Assembly (NCBI RefSeq): GCF_030296055.1
Contig: NZ_AP027370.1
Coordinates: 1,254,501 to 1,318,500 of the forward strand
DNA: 64,000 nucleotides
Origin: Hydrogenimonas cancrithermarum
GTDB lineage: Bacteria > Campylobacterota > Campylobacteria > Campylobacterales > Hydrogenimonadaceae
Direction: 5' to 3'
Shown here: one piece after another, positions 42,206-51,784 of the stretch
Layout: each line of letters opens with the position of its first letter
Numbering within the stretch: the stretch's first letter is position 1
The notes under the pieces: generated by a model
Databases searched by the model: none
Seen by the model: only the letters and a program-made list of their open reading frames with translations
Told to the model about the DNA's origin: nothing
Position numbers and translations under genes: made by a program

Positions 42206-43210
42206 TTAAATCTCCACATCCTGCGGGCAGATGCCACACGATTCTTCGGTTTTTTTCGCAATGTCAAGTCCGTCGAGTGCACAGACGATCGTCTGCTCGC
42301 TCGAGCGGTCTATGTCGATCCGCGCGATTCCGATATCGACATCGAGCATGATCTCCTGATCTCCTACAAAAAAGTTGGTATTACCGACAAGGTCTTTGAG
42401 TCTGTCGGCTGCCTGTTTGGCATTCTGTAACGATGTGTGGCGCATGAGAATCGCGAAAATTCCACCCTCGTAATGGGCAACGAGATCGCTTCTGCGTGAA
42501 GTTTTCAGCAACAGCCTCGCTACGGTACGAAGGACGAGATGCTGAACCTTCGGGCTACCCACTTCGCGTAAAACTTTGTCGCTGGCACGTACCATCATAA
42601 GCGTACTATCATGCCGGAACTCCTGGATTAGCTTCTCTTCCTGATGGATCTTTTTGAGCAGATAGTGCTTTTTATAGACCCCATACTTCTCTTCATGAAT
42701 GGCATGTTCTTGAACCTCCGAAACGAGTTCGCTCGTTGCTTCGTAGGTCTCTTTCAGCTCCCCCGCCTCTTTTTTTATGATCTTCGTCATCGTGTTAAGA
42801 TCTTTTTTCATCGCGTCCAGAAGCGTCGCCATTGCACTTTTGTCTGCAATCGCTTCGGCTTCGAACTGGCGCTTTTCAATCACGGTTTCGAGATGGCGAA
42901 GATTTTTATAAAGAAGGTTGATATGCTGAAGGAACTTTTTGACATTGACAAACGCATCTTTGAGATACTGCTCAAGCACGCCCTGATGGTCGTCTTCCCC
43001 GCCGTCTTCAAGCTCGAGAAGCTTCAGAATACGTTTACGAAACGCAGCGGGCTTGTCATCGAGGAGTTTGTCGAAATAGGCATCGAAGTTGGAAGGCGTG
43101 GGCGGAACGCCTTCGCGGATCATCGCTTCGAGAACCTCTTTCGCATAGGTTTCGAGTTCATTGGTCGGCTCGCCAAGGTTCCGTACGCGATATCTTCCGC
43201 CCCGCTCCAT
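42206..43210 (-). CDS. Degenerate GGDEF domain protein
   Basis: A 334-residue cytosolic protein. The N-terminal 200 residues are helical (YAKEVLEAMIREGVPPTPSNFDAYFDKLL, then a coiled region). The C-terminal GGDEF-like domain starts near KKIHQEEKLIQEFRHDSTLMMVRAS; at the place of GGDEF it has YEGGIFAIL, so the catalytic acidic residues are missing and it should not make cyclic di-GMP. It may be a sensor or scaffold at the pole. Located between clpP and def. Confidence 0.82.
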   Translation of the reverse strand: MERGGRYRVRNLGEPTNELETYAKEVLEAMIREGVPPTPSNFDAYFDKLLDDKPAAFRKRILKLLELEDGGEDDHQGVLEQYLKDAFVNVKKFLQHINLLYKNLRHLETVIEKRQFEAEAIADKSAMATLLDAMKKDLNTMTKIIKKEAGELKETYEATSELVSEVQEHAIHEEKYGVYKKHYLLKKIHQEEKLIQEFRHDSTLMMVRASDKVLREVGSPKVQHLVLRTVARLLLKTSRRSDLVAHYEGGIFAILMRHTSLQNAKQAADRLKDLVGNTNFFVGDQEIMLDVDIGIARIDIDRSSEQTIVCALDGLDIAKKTEESCGICPQDVEI

Positions 43211-43216
43211 CTTCGC

Positions 43217-43804
43217 CTACTTGAAACTGCGCGTCAGTACTTCGTCGATCAGACCGTACTCTTTGGCCTCTTCGGCACTCATGAAGAAGTCGCGTTCCGT
43301 ATCTTTTTCGATGGTACGGACTGTCTTTCCGGTACGCTCGGACATGATTTTGTTGAGATACTTCTTCAGGCGCAGAATCTCCCTCGCCTGAATCTCGATG
43401 TCGGTCGCCTGCCCCTGTGCACCGCCGAGCGGCTGATGGATCATAATACGCGAACTCGGCAAGGCATAGCGCTTGCCGGGTGCGCCGCACGTAAGCAGAA
43501 ACGCGCCCATCGACGCCGCCTGCCCGATGCAGATTGTAACGATGTCAGGCTTGATGTAGTTCATCGTATCGTAGACACTGAATCCGCTTGTGATCACACC
43601 GCCCGGAGAGTTGATATAAAGGTAGATATCTTTGTCGGGATCTTCCGCTTCCAGAAAAAGCATCTGCGCCACGATCGAAGATGCGACAGCATCGTCGATC
43701 GGACCGCTCAACATTATGATGCGGTCTTTCAGAAGCCGTGAATAGATGTCGTACGAGCGCTCTCCGCGTCCGCTCTTTTCAATGACGAATGGAACGTAAC
43801 TCAT
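43217..43804 (-). CDS. clpP: ATP-dependent Clp protease proteolytic subunit
   Basis: Serine protease barrel working with ClpA or ClpX. The nucleophile is in [12 protein letters not shown], the His in [18 protein letters not shown], and the handle region follows ([19 protein letters not shown]). 195 residues. Its ATG overlaps the tig stop by four bases, the tig-clpP order known in many bacteria. Confidence 0.97.
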   Translation of the reverse strand: MSYVPFVIEKSGRGERSYDIYSRLLKDRIIMLSGPIDDAVASSIVAQMLFLEAEDPDKDIYLYINSPGGVITSGFSVYDTMNYIKPDIVTICIGQAASMGAFLLTCGAPGKRYALPSSRIMIHQPLGGAQGQATDIEIQAREILRLKKYLNKIMSERTGKTVRTIEKDTERDFFMSAEEAKEYGLIDEVLTRSFK

Positions 43805-45135
43805 GCTTCTTCTTTTTCGGTAGTCTCTTCTTTGTTTTCACTTTTGTCGTTTTTGTCGTTGAGCAGTTTGGTCAACAGTCTGTCTTCGATCATCGCCATC
43901 TTGATCGCCGGCAAAAGGTTCTGTTTCTGATAGTATTCGAAAGTCTGCTGCGGATCCTGCCCCATGCTCATCGCTTCGTAGTAGATCGTCTGCATCATCT
44001 CCTGATCGTTCACTTCGATCCCCTCTTTTTTGGCAAGAGCGTCGACGATAAAGGTCGCTTTGACACTTTTGGCCGCATCGCCGCGAAGTTCGTCGCGAAG
44101 CGCTTTGACCTTCTCCTCGTTTTCACGAAGCTCGCCCAGCTCCTCTTCGCTCATCTGTTGGACCTTGTTGCGCAGCGCCATCTCGATCTCCTGCTCGACG
44201 ACGCTCTCGGGCAGGTCGAACTCGAACTGCTCGACCAGCGCCTCGACCAGTTGCGGCTTCAGCTCCTCGTTGTAGAGTTTGCTCAATTTTTCACTTCGGA
44301 TCTGCTCTTTCACCTCTTTTTCGAGCTTTTCGAGCGTTCCGTTTTCATCGCCCAGCAGTTTTTTCGCCAGTTCGTCGTCGATTTCGACCGGCTTCTTGGC
44401 TTTGATCTCCTTCAGCTTGATCTTGAACTCGACCTCTTTGCCGGCAAGCTCCTTGTTGCGGTAATCTTCGGGAAAGGTGACTTTGATCGTCTTCTCTTCG
44501 CCCTTCTTCATCCCCATCATCTGCTCTTCGAAGCCCGGAATGAACTGTCCACTACCGATACGAAGCTCGAAATCTTCGGCTTTGCCACCTTCGAACGGTT
44601 CGCCGTTCAAGAACCCTTCGAAATCAAAGACTGCCAGGTCGCCCTCCTGAAGGCCACGATCCTCTTCGACAGATTCAAAAGGCGCCTGCGCTTCGGCAAG
44701 CTCTTTGATACGCTCTTCGACCTCTTTTTTAGTCACGCGCGGCGTTTTGACTTCCGGGATGATGTCACTGATATCGCCGATCTCGATCTCGGGGCGGAGG
44801 CTCAGTTTCAGTTCCACTTCGATGAACTCTTCGCCACGGTCGAATTTCGTCACAGCAGGCTCTCCGATGATCTTTTCGGCATCGAGTTCCAGCTCTTTGG
44901 AAGCTGTGTTGAGCACTTCGCGAAGCGCTTCGGCTTCAGCATCCTGAACCAGGCGGTCACCGAGACGTTTTTTGACGACCGATACCGGCGCTTTTCCCGG
45001 ACGGAACCCGTCGATCTTCATCTGTTTCGCCGCCTGCTTGGCGATCTTCTCAACTTTCTTATCGATGTCGGTTTTGGCGATTTTCGCTTCGACACTTACA
45101 TTGGCACTGTCGGTTTTTTTGGCAGTCACTTCCAT
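43801..45135 (-). CDS. tig: Trigger factor
   Basis: Ribosome-bound chaperone with peptidyl-prolyl isomerase activity. The ribosome-binding region shows [19 protein letters not shown]; the FKBP-like domain (about 155-240) includes [21 protein letters not shown] and [25 protein letters not shown]; a long helical C domain follows. 444 residues. The last residues are acidic ([11 protein letters not shown]). AAGGAA precedes the ATG. Confidence 0.96.
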   Translation of the reverse strand: MEVTAKKTDSANVSVEAKIAKTDIDKKVEKIAKQAAKQMKIDGFRPGKAPVSVVKKRLGDRLVQDAEAEALREVLNTASKELELDAEKIIGEPAVTKFDRGEEFIEVELKLSLRPEIEIGDISDIIPEVKTPRVTKKEVEERIKELAEAQAPFESVEEDRGLQEGDLAVFDFEGFLNGEPFEGGKAEDFELRIGSGQFIPGFEEQMMGMKKGEEKTIKVTFPEDYRNKELAGKEVEFKIKLKEIKAKKPVEIDDELAKKLLGDENGTLEKLEKEVKEQIRSEKLSKLYNEELKPQLVEALVEQFEFDLPESVVEQEIEMALRNKVQQMSEEELGELRENEEKVKALRDELRGDAAKSVKATFIVDALAKKEGIEVNDQEMMQTIYYEAMSMGQDPQQTFEYYQKQNLLPAIKMAMIEDRLLTKLLNDKNDKSENKEETTEKEEA

Positions 45136-45169
45136 AAATTCACATTCCTTCGAAAAAATTAATGCATTA

Positions 45170-45241
45170 TTTTACCCAAAAGTGGCTTCATAAGTCTACA
45201 ATCATAAATAGAGCTGTTTTTTTACCCAAAAATCGATATAC
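45170..45241. repeat. Two copies of TTTTACCCAAAA in the tig-folE gap
   Basis: The 12-base word occurs at 45170-45181 and at 45230-45241, exactly 60 bases apart, between the divergent tig and folE genes. It could be a paired regulator site, one copy near each promoter. Confidence 0.55.
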
Positions 45242-45265
45242 TTAAAGCAAAAAAGCGAGTAGCGT

Positions 45266-45850
45266 ATGTCAAGTGAAAAAGCGAAAAAATTTGAAGAAGC
45301 GGTCAAAACGATCCTGGAACTGATCGGAGAAGACCCGAGCCGCGAAGGGCTCGTCAAAACACCGCACCGTGTCTACAAAGCCTTCGACCATCTGTGCGAA
45401 GGGTATCGGATGGATCCCAAAAAAGTGCTGAACGACGCTTTGTTCGAGAGCAGCAACGACGAAATGGTTCTGGTTCGCGACATCGAGTTCTATTCCATGT
45501 GTGAACACCATATGCTTCCAATCATCGGACGGGTACATGTGGCCTACATTCCAGACGGGAAAGTGGTAGGACTCAGCAAAATCCCGCGCATGGTCAATAT
45601 CTTTGCACGCCGGTTGCAGATTCAAGAACAGATGACCGAGCAGATCGCGGATGCGATTTTGGAGACGATCCAGCCCAAAGGGGTCGGCGTCGTCGTCGAA
45701 GCGCGCCATATGTGCATGGAGATGCGCGGTGTGGAGAAGATCAACTCCACAACGGTAAGCTCGGCACTGAGGGGACTCTTCAAACGCGATGCCAAGACGC
45801 GCGAAGAGTTTATGAGCATGGTCAACGCACCCCTTCGCCCACGCTACTGA
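45266..45850 (+). CDS. folE: GTP cyclohydrolase I
   Basis: First step of folate synthesis: GTP to dihydroneopterin triphosphate. Zinc ligands and active site are in [32 protein letters not shown], and the second Cys in [14 protein letters not shown]. 194 residues. Its stop shares a base with the fliI start (TGATG), as in Campylobacter jejuni where folE precedes fliI. Confidence 0.96.
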   Translation: MSSEKAKKFEEAVKTILELIGEDPSREGLVKTPHRVYKAFDHLCEGYRMDPKKVLNDALFESSNDEMVLVRDIEFYSMCEHHMLPIIGRVHVAYIPDGKVVGLSKIPRMVNIFARRLQIQEQMTEQIADAILETIQPKGVGVVVEARHMCMEMRGVEKINSTTVSSALRGLFKRDAKTREEFMSMVNAPLRPRY

Positions 45851-47148
45851 TGCCACTCAAATCACTTCGAAAGCGCATCAAGAGCACGGCGCTCTCCCCT
45901 GCATACGGGATGATTCAGAGTATCAACGCCAATGCCATCGTCGCGACGGGACTGAAAGTGAGTATCGGGCAGAGCGTTACGATACTCGCCGGCGACGAAC
46001 GGCGCCTTGGGATGGTGACCTCCCTGGGAGCAGAGAGTTTTACGATCACTCCGTTCGGTTTCATCGAGGGCATGAAAGTGGGCGATCGCGTCCTTTTGAA
46101 CCGAAGAAGCCTCGATATCCCGGTCGGCGAGAAGCTTCTAGGCCGCGTCGTCGACCCGTTCATGAATCCGATCGACGGAAAAGGAGCGATCCATCTCGAC
46201 GATTATGAGCCGATCATGAAGTCACCGATGGATGCGATGAAACGCGGACTCATCGACGAGCACTTCAGTGTCGGTATCAAAAGTATCGACGGGCTGCTAA
46301 CCAGCGGGAAAGGACAGAAAGTCGGGATTTTCGCCGGCAGCGGGGTCGGAAAGTCGACGCTGATGGGAATGATCGTCAAAGGGAGTGAAGCGACAATCAA
46401 AGTGGTGGCGCTCATCGGGGAACGGGGAAGGGAAGTGCCCGAATTCATCGCCAAAAACTTGGGCAACGACCTGACCAACACCGTCATCGTCGTCGCGACG
46501 AGCGATGACAGCGCACTGATGCGCAAATATGGCGCCTTCAGCGCGATGAGTGTCGCGGAATACTTCAAGCGCAAAGGCCATGACGTTCTTTTCATGATGG
46601 ACTCGGTTACCCGTTTCGCGATGGCGCAGCGTGAAATCGGTCTCGCGCTCGGCGAACCGCCTACCTCCAAAGGGTATCCGCCCTCATCTTTGACACTGCT
46701 GCCCCAGCTGATGGAGAGGGCTGGAAAAGAGGATGGCCAGGGTTCCATCACCGCCTTTTTTACAGTACTCGTCGAAGGAGACGACCTCAGCGATCCAATC
46801 GCCGATCAGAGCCGCAGTATTCTCGACGGCCATATTGTACTCAGCCGTGAACTGACCGACAGAGGTATCTATCCGCCGGTCGACATCCTCTCCTCAGCTT
46901 CACGGGTCATCGACGACGTCACGACGCCGGAGCACCTTGCAGCCGCCAGAAAATTTCGGCATCTACTGGCACTGCTCAAAGAAAACGAGATGCTTGTCCG
47001 CATCGGCGCCTATCAACGCGGCACCGATCCGCAGCTCGACGAAGCGCTGGCGAAAAAGGAACGGATGGAGGATTTTCTGCGTCAGAGTGCACAGGAGGTA
47101 CTGCCTTTCGATCAAACCGTCGAAATGCTGAAAGAAGTCGTCAGCTGA
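45850..47148 (+). CDS. fliI: Flagellum-specific ATP synthase FliI
   Basis: ATPase of the flagellar type III export apparatus. GIFAGSGVGKSTLMGMIVKG is the Walker A motif, ALIGERGREVPEFI and VLFMMDSVTRFAMAQREIGLALGEPP are typical of the FliI/F1-beta family, and LSRELTDRGIYPPVDILSSASRVI follows. 432 residues from ATG 45850. The C terminus overlaps the convergent HIT gene by eight bases. Confidence 0.96.
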   Translation: MPLKSLRKRIKSTALSPAYGMIQSINANAIVATGLKVSIGQSVTILAGDERRLGMVTSLGAESFTITPFGFIEGMKVGDRVLLNRRSLDIPVGEKLLGRVVDPFMNPIDGKGAIHLDDYEPIMKSPMDAMKRGLIDEHFSVGIKSIDGLLTSGKGQKVGIFAGSGVGKSTLMGMIVKGSEATIKVVALIGERGREVPEFIAKNLGNDLTNTVIVVATSDDSALMRKYGAFSAMSVAEYFKRKGHDVLFMMDSVTRFAMAQREIGLALGEPPTSKGYPPSSLTLLPQLMERAGKEDGQGSITAFFTVLVEGDDLSDPIADQSRSILDGHIVLSRELTDRGIYPPVDILSSASRVIDDVTTPEHLAAARKFRHLLALLKENEMLVRIGAYQRGTDPQLDEALAKKERMEDFLRQSAQEVLPFDQTVEMLKEVVS

Positions 47149-47506
47149 GGCGTTCCCTCAGCCGTTTCTCGAAAGGTGCGAAATCGGGAAGTTCGAGTGT
47201 TCCCGCCCTTTGCTTTTTACCCCACATCGGCTCCGGGAAATAGCTGTCGTTTTCAAACCGTGCCATCACGTGAATGTGGACCCGGGGCACGTAGTTTCCA
47301 AACGAAGCCATATTGATCTTGCTTGGATTGAAATAGTCGATCATCTCTTTTTCGACCACCTCGTAGATGTTCCACAGCTTTGCACGCAATGGCGCGGGCA
47401 CGTCGGTCAGCTCTTTGTAGGGCTCTTTCGTAAAAATCTTGATCCACGGAATCTCGCTCTCTTCCCATTCAAGATAGATATCGGCATCTTCATAGATCAT
47501 GATCAA
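47141..47506 (-). CDS. HIT family protein
   Basis: A 121-residue nucleotide-binding protein of the histidine triad fold. YEDADIYLEWEESEIPWIKIFTKEPYKELTDVP opens the domain and PRVHIHVMARF holds the HxHx motif; the last His of the triad is Met, while the catalytic middle His is kept. It may hydrolyse nucleotide phosphoramidates or dinucleotides. Its start overlaps the membrane protein gene by four bases. Confidence 0.82.
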   Translation of the reverse strand: MIMIYEDADIYLEWEESEIPWIKIFTKEPYKELTDVPAPLRAKLWNIYEVVEKEMIDYFNPSKINMASFGNYVPRVHIHVMARFENDSYFPEPMWGKKQRAGTLELPDFAPFEKRLRERLS

Positions 47507-47952
47507 AGCAAATCCCTGATGCCGATGGCATACCAGACAATGACGAGATTGAGCAGAAAGATCAACATCGAACTGCCGCGCGAAACGATGTTCTGGAGTG
47601 TTGTCCGCTCGACATTATGCGTTTTGAAGGCAATCGCCATATGGATGATCGTCAGACACGTCAAGACGCCGACGATCATCAGTTTCACACCCATCAGCCT
47701 GGCCAGGTCCGAATCGGAAGCATGGGACATTACGTCATCGATACCGAAATGAAAAAACATCGTCAGCCCCGTTGCCCAGAGCAGCACGAGCCAAAAGGTT
47801 TCGAAATAACCGTAGATAGGGCCAAGATGGGCATATACGTTTTTCTGTGCCTGCTTGTCCCTCAGCAGGATACCGAGCGCAAAGAGCAGCAGCGAGCCGC
47901 CAACCCATGCCGTCGCAGAGAGGATATGGACATACAAAACCGCTTTAATCAA
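47503..47952 (-). CDS. CopD/DUF2269-like integral membrane protein
   Basis: About 149 residues with four hydrophobic helices. LYVHILSATAWVGGSLLLFALGILL contains the His pattern seen in CopD/HemJ-like membrane proteins, which may bind haem or copper; further His are in MFFHFGIDD and IIHMAIAFKTHN. I take TTG 47952 as the start because it overlaps the stop of the preceding haem protein (TTGA) and the frame upstream codes that protein. Function unknown; the neighbour suggests a haem link. Confidence 0.72.
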   Translation of the reverse strand: MIKAVLYVHILSATAWVGGSLLLFALGILLRDKQAQKNVYAHLGPIYGYFETFWLVLLWATGLTMFFHFGIDDVMSHASDSDLARLMGVKLMIVGVLTCLTIIHMAIAFKTHNVERTTLQNIVSRGSSMLIFLLNLVIVWYAIGIRDLL

Positions 47953-48413
47953 TAGAGCCGCCTTTTCGGGTTGTTCATGATATCTTCTGGTTTGATACCG
48001 GTCCATTCACGTATTTTTTCCCGATCTTCGGGTGAAAGTTTTGCCTGAGGATGTGCCTGCACATACATACCCAGGGGCATCGCGAGACCGATAGCTGTGA
48101 AGATCATCTCTTTCAACTTCTTTTTCTTCGCTTCGTCGTAGCTCTCCCACTCACTGAAGTTGAGCCACTGCCGCCCCACTCTTACATCACGTGCGATGAA
48201 CCATTTCATCGGTGCGATGTTGCTGTACCAGGGCCAGCGGGTTTTGTTGGAGTGGCAATCGTAGCACGACCGTTCGAAAATTTCCTTGACTTCGGTCGGG
48301 GCTTTGATTTCCAATGCCGGATCGCTTTTCGGATTGCTTCGTTCGACCGGAATCAGCTGAATCATGGAAAATCCGATCAAAAATATCAGTCCGAGCATTT
48401 TTCCTGCAGACAT
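47949..48413 (-). CDS. Haem-binding domain protein, periplasmic
   Basis: A 154-residue protein with an N-terminal hydrophobic anchor or signal (MLGLIFLIGFSMIQLI). The haem motif CYDCH in IFERSCYDCHSNKTRWPWYSNIAPMKWFIARDVRVGR is the signature of the small haem-binding family PF14376, often found with membrane redox proteins. A Met/His pair further on (GLAMPLGMYVQAHPQAKLS) may supply the axial ligand. It is coupled to the membrane protein downstream. Confidence 0.88.
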   Translation of the reverse strand: MSAGKMLGLIFLIGFSMIQLIPVERSNPKSDPALEIKAPTEVKEIFERSCYDCHSNKTRWPWYSNIAPMKWFIARDVRVGRQWLNFSEWESYDEAKKKKLKEMIFTAIGLAMPLGMYVQAHPQAKLSPEDREKIREWTGIKPEDIMNNPKRRLY

Positions 48414-48500
48414 TTCTCTCCCTTTTATCTCTTTTTATAGGTGCTATTGTAATGAAAACCATAAAATTTTGTGAACAAAATTAAAATTTGTCTCCAACTT

Positions 48501-48908
48501 TTAGTTAGACCTAAATTTCCGCTCCGTGAATACCTTGAAGTCCTGTGTACAGCATTTACCCTGTGGATTGCGAAGCGAACAGTTGCATCCGGCGGTTTTC
48601 GTCTTTGCATTGCGTGCCTCGAACGAGTCGGGCGTGATATTGCCTTTCGTATAGCCGAAACAGTAACAGATACAGGCATCTTCGGAACTGTAGCTTTTGA
48701 CTCCGATTTCACGTATCATCTCGTCGTGTAGAAACTCATTTTCAAGACTGAAATAGACCACTTCACACTCGGGCGTTCTACAGAAGAAGTACTCCGCGTC
48801 ATCGAGTTTTGAAAGATCCTTCACATGAACGGCCATCGTCTCTTTTTTAACGCCGCTCCCTTTCCCTTTACACCGGGGGCATATCCCCGGGGCTTTGAAA
48901 ACAAACAT
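48501..48908 (-). CDS. Cys-rich protein with CopZ-like [2Fe-2S] region
   Basis: A 135-residue cytosolic protein with about twelve Cys. The N terminus has a zinc-type CPRCKGKG; the C-terminal half has DACICYCFGYTKGNI and AGCNCSLRNPQGKCC, resembling the N-terminal iron-sulfur domain of archaeal CopZ (BFD-like [2Fe-2S] plus zinc). A redox or metal-delivery role is likely but not proved. It lies two bases after nth. Confidence 0.68.
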   Translation of the reverse strand: MFVFKAPGICPRCKGKGSGVKKETMAVHVKDLSKLDDAEYFFCRTPECEVVYFSLENEFLHDEMIREIGVKSYSSEDACICYCFGYTKGNITPDSFEARNAKTKTAGCNCSLRNPQGKCCTQDFKVFTERKFRSN

Positions 48909-48910
48909 CG

Positions 48911-49552
48911 CTATAACTTCCTTTCACATAGCTGCACAACCGGACATTCGCTGCAGATCGGTTTTACTGGTCTGCATAGTACCTGCCCGAAACTCACAAG
49001 CAGCTTATTCAACCCCTTCTGTTCAGCCGGAGTGAGTTTTTCTTTGAGTATTTTGAGACTCTCTTCCGGTGTTTTCGTGCTGACGAACCCCCACCGGTTC
49101 AGAATGCGGTGAACATGGATGTCCACCGCCACGGTTTCCACTCCGAAAGCCGATTCGAGGATGATGTTGGCAGCCTTCGGGCCGATTCCCTTGATTCCCA
49201 GCAGTTCCGCCTCGCTTCGGGGTACCTCTCCTTTGAATCGTTCCAAAACGGTATGCGAAATATCCAGAATCGTCTGGGCCTTTTTACGATAGAACCCGAC
49301 AGGATAGATCACTTTTTCGATCTCTTGCCGGCTCAATTTCACCATCTTTTCAGGCGTGTCGGCCAGCGCGAAGAGCTTCTTGTCCGCAGCCAGCGTCACC
49401 TCGTCTTTGGTCCGAAAACTGAGAACAACAGAGATCATGATCGTATAGGGCGTTCGTCTGTATCCTCTCTCGAACCGTTTGGCGGGGGCATCCCAATCTT
49501 CATAGGCTTCCTCGAGAAGCTTTACCGCTTTAGCAAAATTTATCTTATTCAT
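48911..49552 (-). CDS. nth: Endonuclease III
   Basis: Base excision repair glycosylase/lyase for oxidised pyrimidines. The helix-hairpin-helix LLGIKGIGPKAANIILESAF carries the catalytic Lys, VAVDIHVHRILNRWGF the catalytic Asp, and the C terminus the [4Fe-4S] Cys set CRPVKPICSECPVVQLC. 214 residues from ATG 49552 (MNKINFAKAVKLL), which suits the family; an upstream Met would add 14 residues. Confidence 0.95.
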   Translation of the reverse strand: MNKINFAKAVKLLEEAYEDWDAPAKRFERGYRRTPYTIMISVVLSFRTKDEVTLAADKKLFALADTPEKMVKLSRQEIEKVIYPVGFYRKKAQTILDISHTVLERFKGEVPRSEAELLGIKGIGPKAANIILESAFGVETVAVDIHVHRILNRWGFVSTKTPEESLKILKEKLTPAEQKGLNKLLVSFGQVLCRPVKPICSECPVVQLCERKL

Positions 49553-49635
49553 AAACGCATTATAATTCAGCTTTAATAAATATTCTTGTAACATTGGAGC
49601 AAACGGGGAGAGATTTCTATCGAAAAGGGAATATT

Positions 49636-50040
49636 ATGGTAAAAAAAACGGTACTGGTTCTGGCAGTCGGGAGTCTGCTCTTTACGGGGTGTGCACAGAA
49701 AAACCTTGAAGGTACGGCCATATCGGGAAGCGGAACGGAAATGATGATCGAAAAGCGGTTGGAGCACCGTGTCGATGCGGAAAAACTCAAAAATGCCATC
49801 GTCAAAGCGGCCAAAAGTATCGGTTGGATGACGACACCGCTGGGTGAACGCAAAATCATCGCCGAAAAGTATTTCAGTGAAACCAAAAACATCGCTGCGG
49901 AGATCAGTCTCGGTGCCGAAGGCTACACGATCGAATACAGCAGCGGACAGAATGTTGAAAGCGAAGCGGCGGACCTTCTCGAAGATCTCGAAAATGCAAT
50001 CGAGAAGGAACTGAAAAAAGAGAGTGAACACGGCCACTGA
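49636..50040 (+). CDS. Small lipoprotein of unknown function
   Basis: A 134-residue lipoprotein: signal VKKTVLVLAVGSLLFTGC with lipobox LFTGC. The mature protein has a helix (DAEKLKNAIVKAAKSIGW), a beta segment (GYTIEYSSGQNV) and a charged helical tail. I do not recognise a family. ATG 49636 follows AAAGGGAATATT. It is convergent with the SulP gene. Confidence 0.78.
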   Translation: MVKKTVLVLAVGSLLFTGCAQKNLEGTAISGSGTEMMIEKRLEHRVDAEKLKNAIVKAAKSIGWMTTPLGERKIIAEKYFSETKNIAAEISLGAEGYTIEYSSGQNVESEAADLLEDLENAIEKELKKESEHGH

Positions 50041-50052
50041 GAAAATCTCAGT
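50036..50052. terminator. Weak hairpin between the lipoprotein and SulP genes
   Basis: ACTGAG and CTCAGT pair around AAAAT, covering the lipoprotein stop. Short stem and no T-run, so termination here is uncertain. Confidence 0.35.
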
Positions 50053-51550
50053 ACACCTTTTGATACTCTTCATGGTTGACCGCGACCTTGTAGGTCGGGT
50101 CGTCCTCTTCATAGGTACAGTATTTGCCCGCACGCTTGAGCAGCTTCTTGCAATCGTCACTCAGATGGCGGATCGTAAGCTTCTTGCCTGCTTCCTCGTA
50201 GCGGCGTGTAATCTTGTCGATCGCCTCGACACCACTTGAGTCCATGACGCGGGCGCGCTTGAAATCCATCACCACTTCATCGGGATCGTTTGCTACATCG
50301 AACTGATCCAAAAAACCCTGAACCGAACCGAAAAAGAGCGGACCGTCGAATTCGTAGATTTTGCGCCGTCCCTCGACATAGGTACGCGTATAGACACGCG
50401 CATGCTGCCATGCAAAGACGAGCGCCGAAATGATGACACCGATGATGACGGCCATCGCCAGATCGGTGAAGATCGTGACGATCGTGACGGTGGCGAGAAT
50501 AAAAGCGTCGGTTTTCGGCATCCGGCGCAACCGGTCGATACTCGCCCACTCGAAGGTCTCCACACTCACCATAAACATGATCCCTACGAGTACGGCGATC
50601 GGAATCTGCCCGATATAATCGCTCAGCGCCACGACAAAGAGAATGAGTAAAACCGCCGCCGTCACCCCGGAAAGGCGCCCACGTCCGCCGGAAGTGAAGT
50701 TGATGATACTCTGTCCGATCATCGCACAGCCCGCCATACCGCCGAAGAGACCGCAGGTTGCGTTGCCTGCACCAAGTGCCACTGCCTCTTTGTTCGCGTT
50801 GCCTTTCTCACCGCTCATCTCATCAAGTACCGAAAGGGTCAACAGCGACTCGATCAGGCCGACAGCCGCCATGACCGCCGCATAGGGGAGCACAATCTTG
50901 AAGGTTTCGAAACCGAGCGGAACCTCCGGCCAGTGAAAACTCGGAAGGTCCCCTGCAATGCTTCCAAGGTCGGCCACACGTTTGGTATCGAGGTCGAAGA
51001 TAACGGTGATGAGGCTCAAGACGATGATCGCCACCAAACCCGCCGGGACCGCTTTCGTGATTTTGGGCAAGAAAACCATCGTCGCCATCGTCGCGAAGAC
51101 GAGGATATACATCACCGGCCCTTCCCCTTCGAACATCGGCAGCTGCGCCAATGCAATGACGATCGCCAGGCCATTGACGAACCCGAGAATCGCCGGCTGC
51201 GGTACGAGCCGGATAAATTTGGCCAGCTTCATCAGCCCGAACGCCACCTGGATAAGCCCCGTCAGAATCGTCGCGAAAAAAAGGTACTCCACGCCGTGTG
51301 ACGCCACCAGTGCGACCATAACGACGGCGACACTACCTGTCGCACCGCTGATCATCCCCGGTTTTCCGCCAACAAGCGCGGTAATGAGTCCCAACAAAAA
51401 GGCCGTATAGAGCCCGACAAGCGGAGATACGCCTGCAATCAGCGAAAAAGCGATCGCTTCGGGAACCAGCGCAATCGCAACGACAGCACCCGAAAGAACG
51501 TCGTTTTTGACACTGTGGCCCGAATAGGCTTTGAGTAGTTGTGCGAACAT
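50048..51550 (-). CDS. SulP family anion transporter with a STAS domain
   Basis: A 500-residue inner-membrane transporter. The SulP core begins DVLSGAVVAIALVPEAIAFSLIAGVSPLVGLYTAF and has TALVGGKPGMISGATGSVAVVM and LGAGNATCGLFGGMAGCAMIGQS. The STAS domain is at about residues 395-480 (DEVVMDFKRARVMDSSGVEAIDKITRRYEE). SulP proteins carry bicarbonate, sulfate or dicarboxylates; the substrate is not decided by sequence. It is preceded by a structured leader of about 100 bases. Confidence 0.92.
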   Translation of the reverse strand: MFAQLLKAYSGHSVKNDVLSGAVVAIALVPEAIAFSLIAGVSPLVGLYTAFLLGLITALVGGKPGMISGATGSVAVVMVALVASHGVEYLFFATILTGLIQVAFGLMKLAKFIRLVPQPAILGFVNGLAIVIALAQLPMFEGEGPVMYILVFATMATMVFLPKITKAVPAGLVAIIVLSLITVIFDLDTKRVADLGSIAGDLPSFHWPEVPLGFETFKIVLPYAAVMAAVGLIESLLTLSVLDEMSGEKGNANKEAVALGAGNATCGLFGGMAGCAMIGQSIINFTSGGRGRLSGVTAAVLLILFVVALSDYIGQIPIAVLVGIMFMVSVETFEWASIDRLRRMPKTDAFILATVTIVTIFTDLAMAVIIGVIISALVFAWQHARVYTRTYVEGRRKIYEFDGPLFFGSVQGFLDQFDVANDPDEVVMDFKRARVMDSSGVEAIDKITRRYEEAGKKLTIRHLSDDCKKLLKRAGKYCTYEEDDPTYKVAVNHEEYQKVY

Positions 51551-51659
51551 GGAAAACCTTTAATGAGTCGTCAGCCGCAACTTTTTCCGAAAGATTCTTG
51601 CGACCTGGGGTATGCCGGTGCCGTGCTTGCGACTTGTGGCTAAAATAGGCGCGATTATA
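51551..51659 (-). promoter_or_regulatory. Structured leader and promoter of the SulP gene
   Basis: TATAAT on the minus strand (51654-51659) is followed by a leader of about 100 bases. AGCCGCAA (51573-51580) and TTGTGGCT (51634-51641) can pair (one G-U) and enclose two copies of CTTGCGAC (51597-51604, 51626-51633). I do not recognise a known riboswitch. The gap up to nifS (to 51830) also has overlapping back-to-back -10 elements in GTATAATTATAC (51696-51707). Confidence 0.45.
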
Positions 51660-51784
51660 GGCTAAATGCTCTTAAAAAGGCTTAAGCTGATTAATGTATA
51701 ATTATACCTCTCCAAAGGCTCCGGAATCATTATACTTTATAATTCAGCAAATCTTAAACAAACTTGATTTATCATGCAGTAAGT

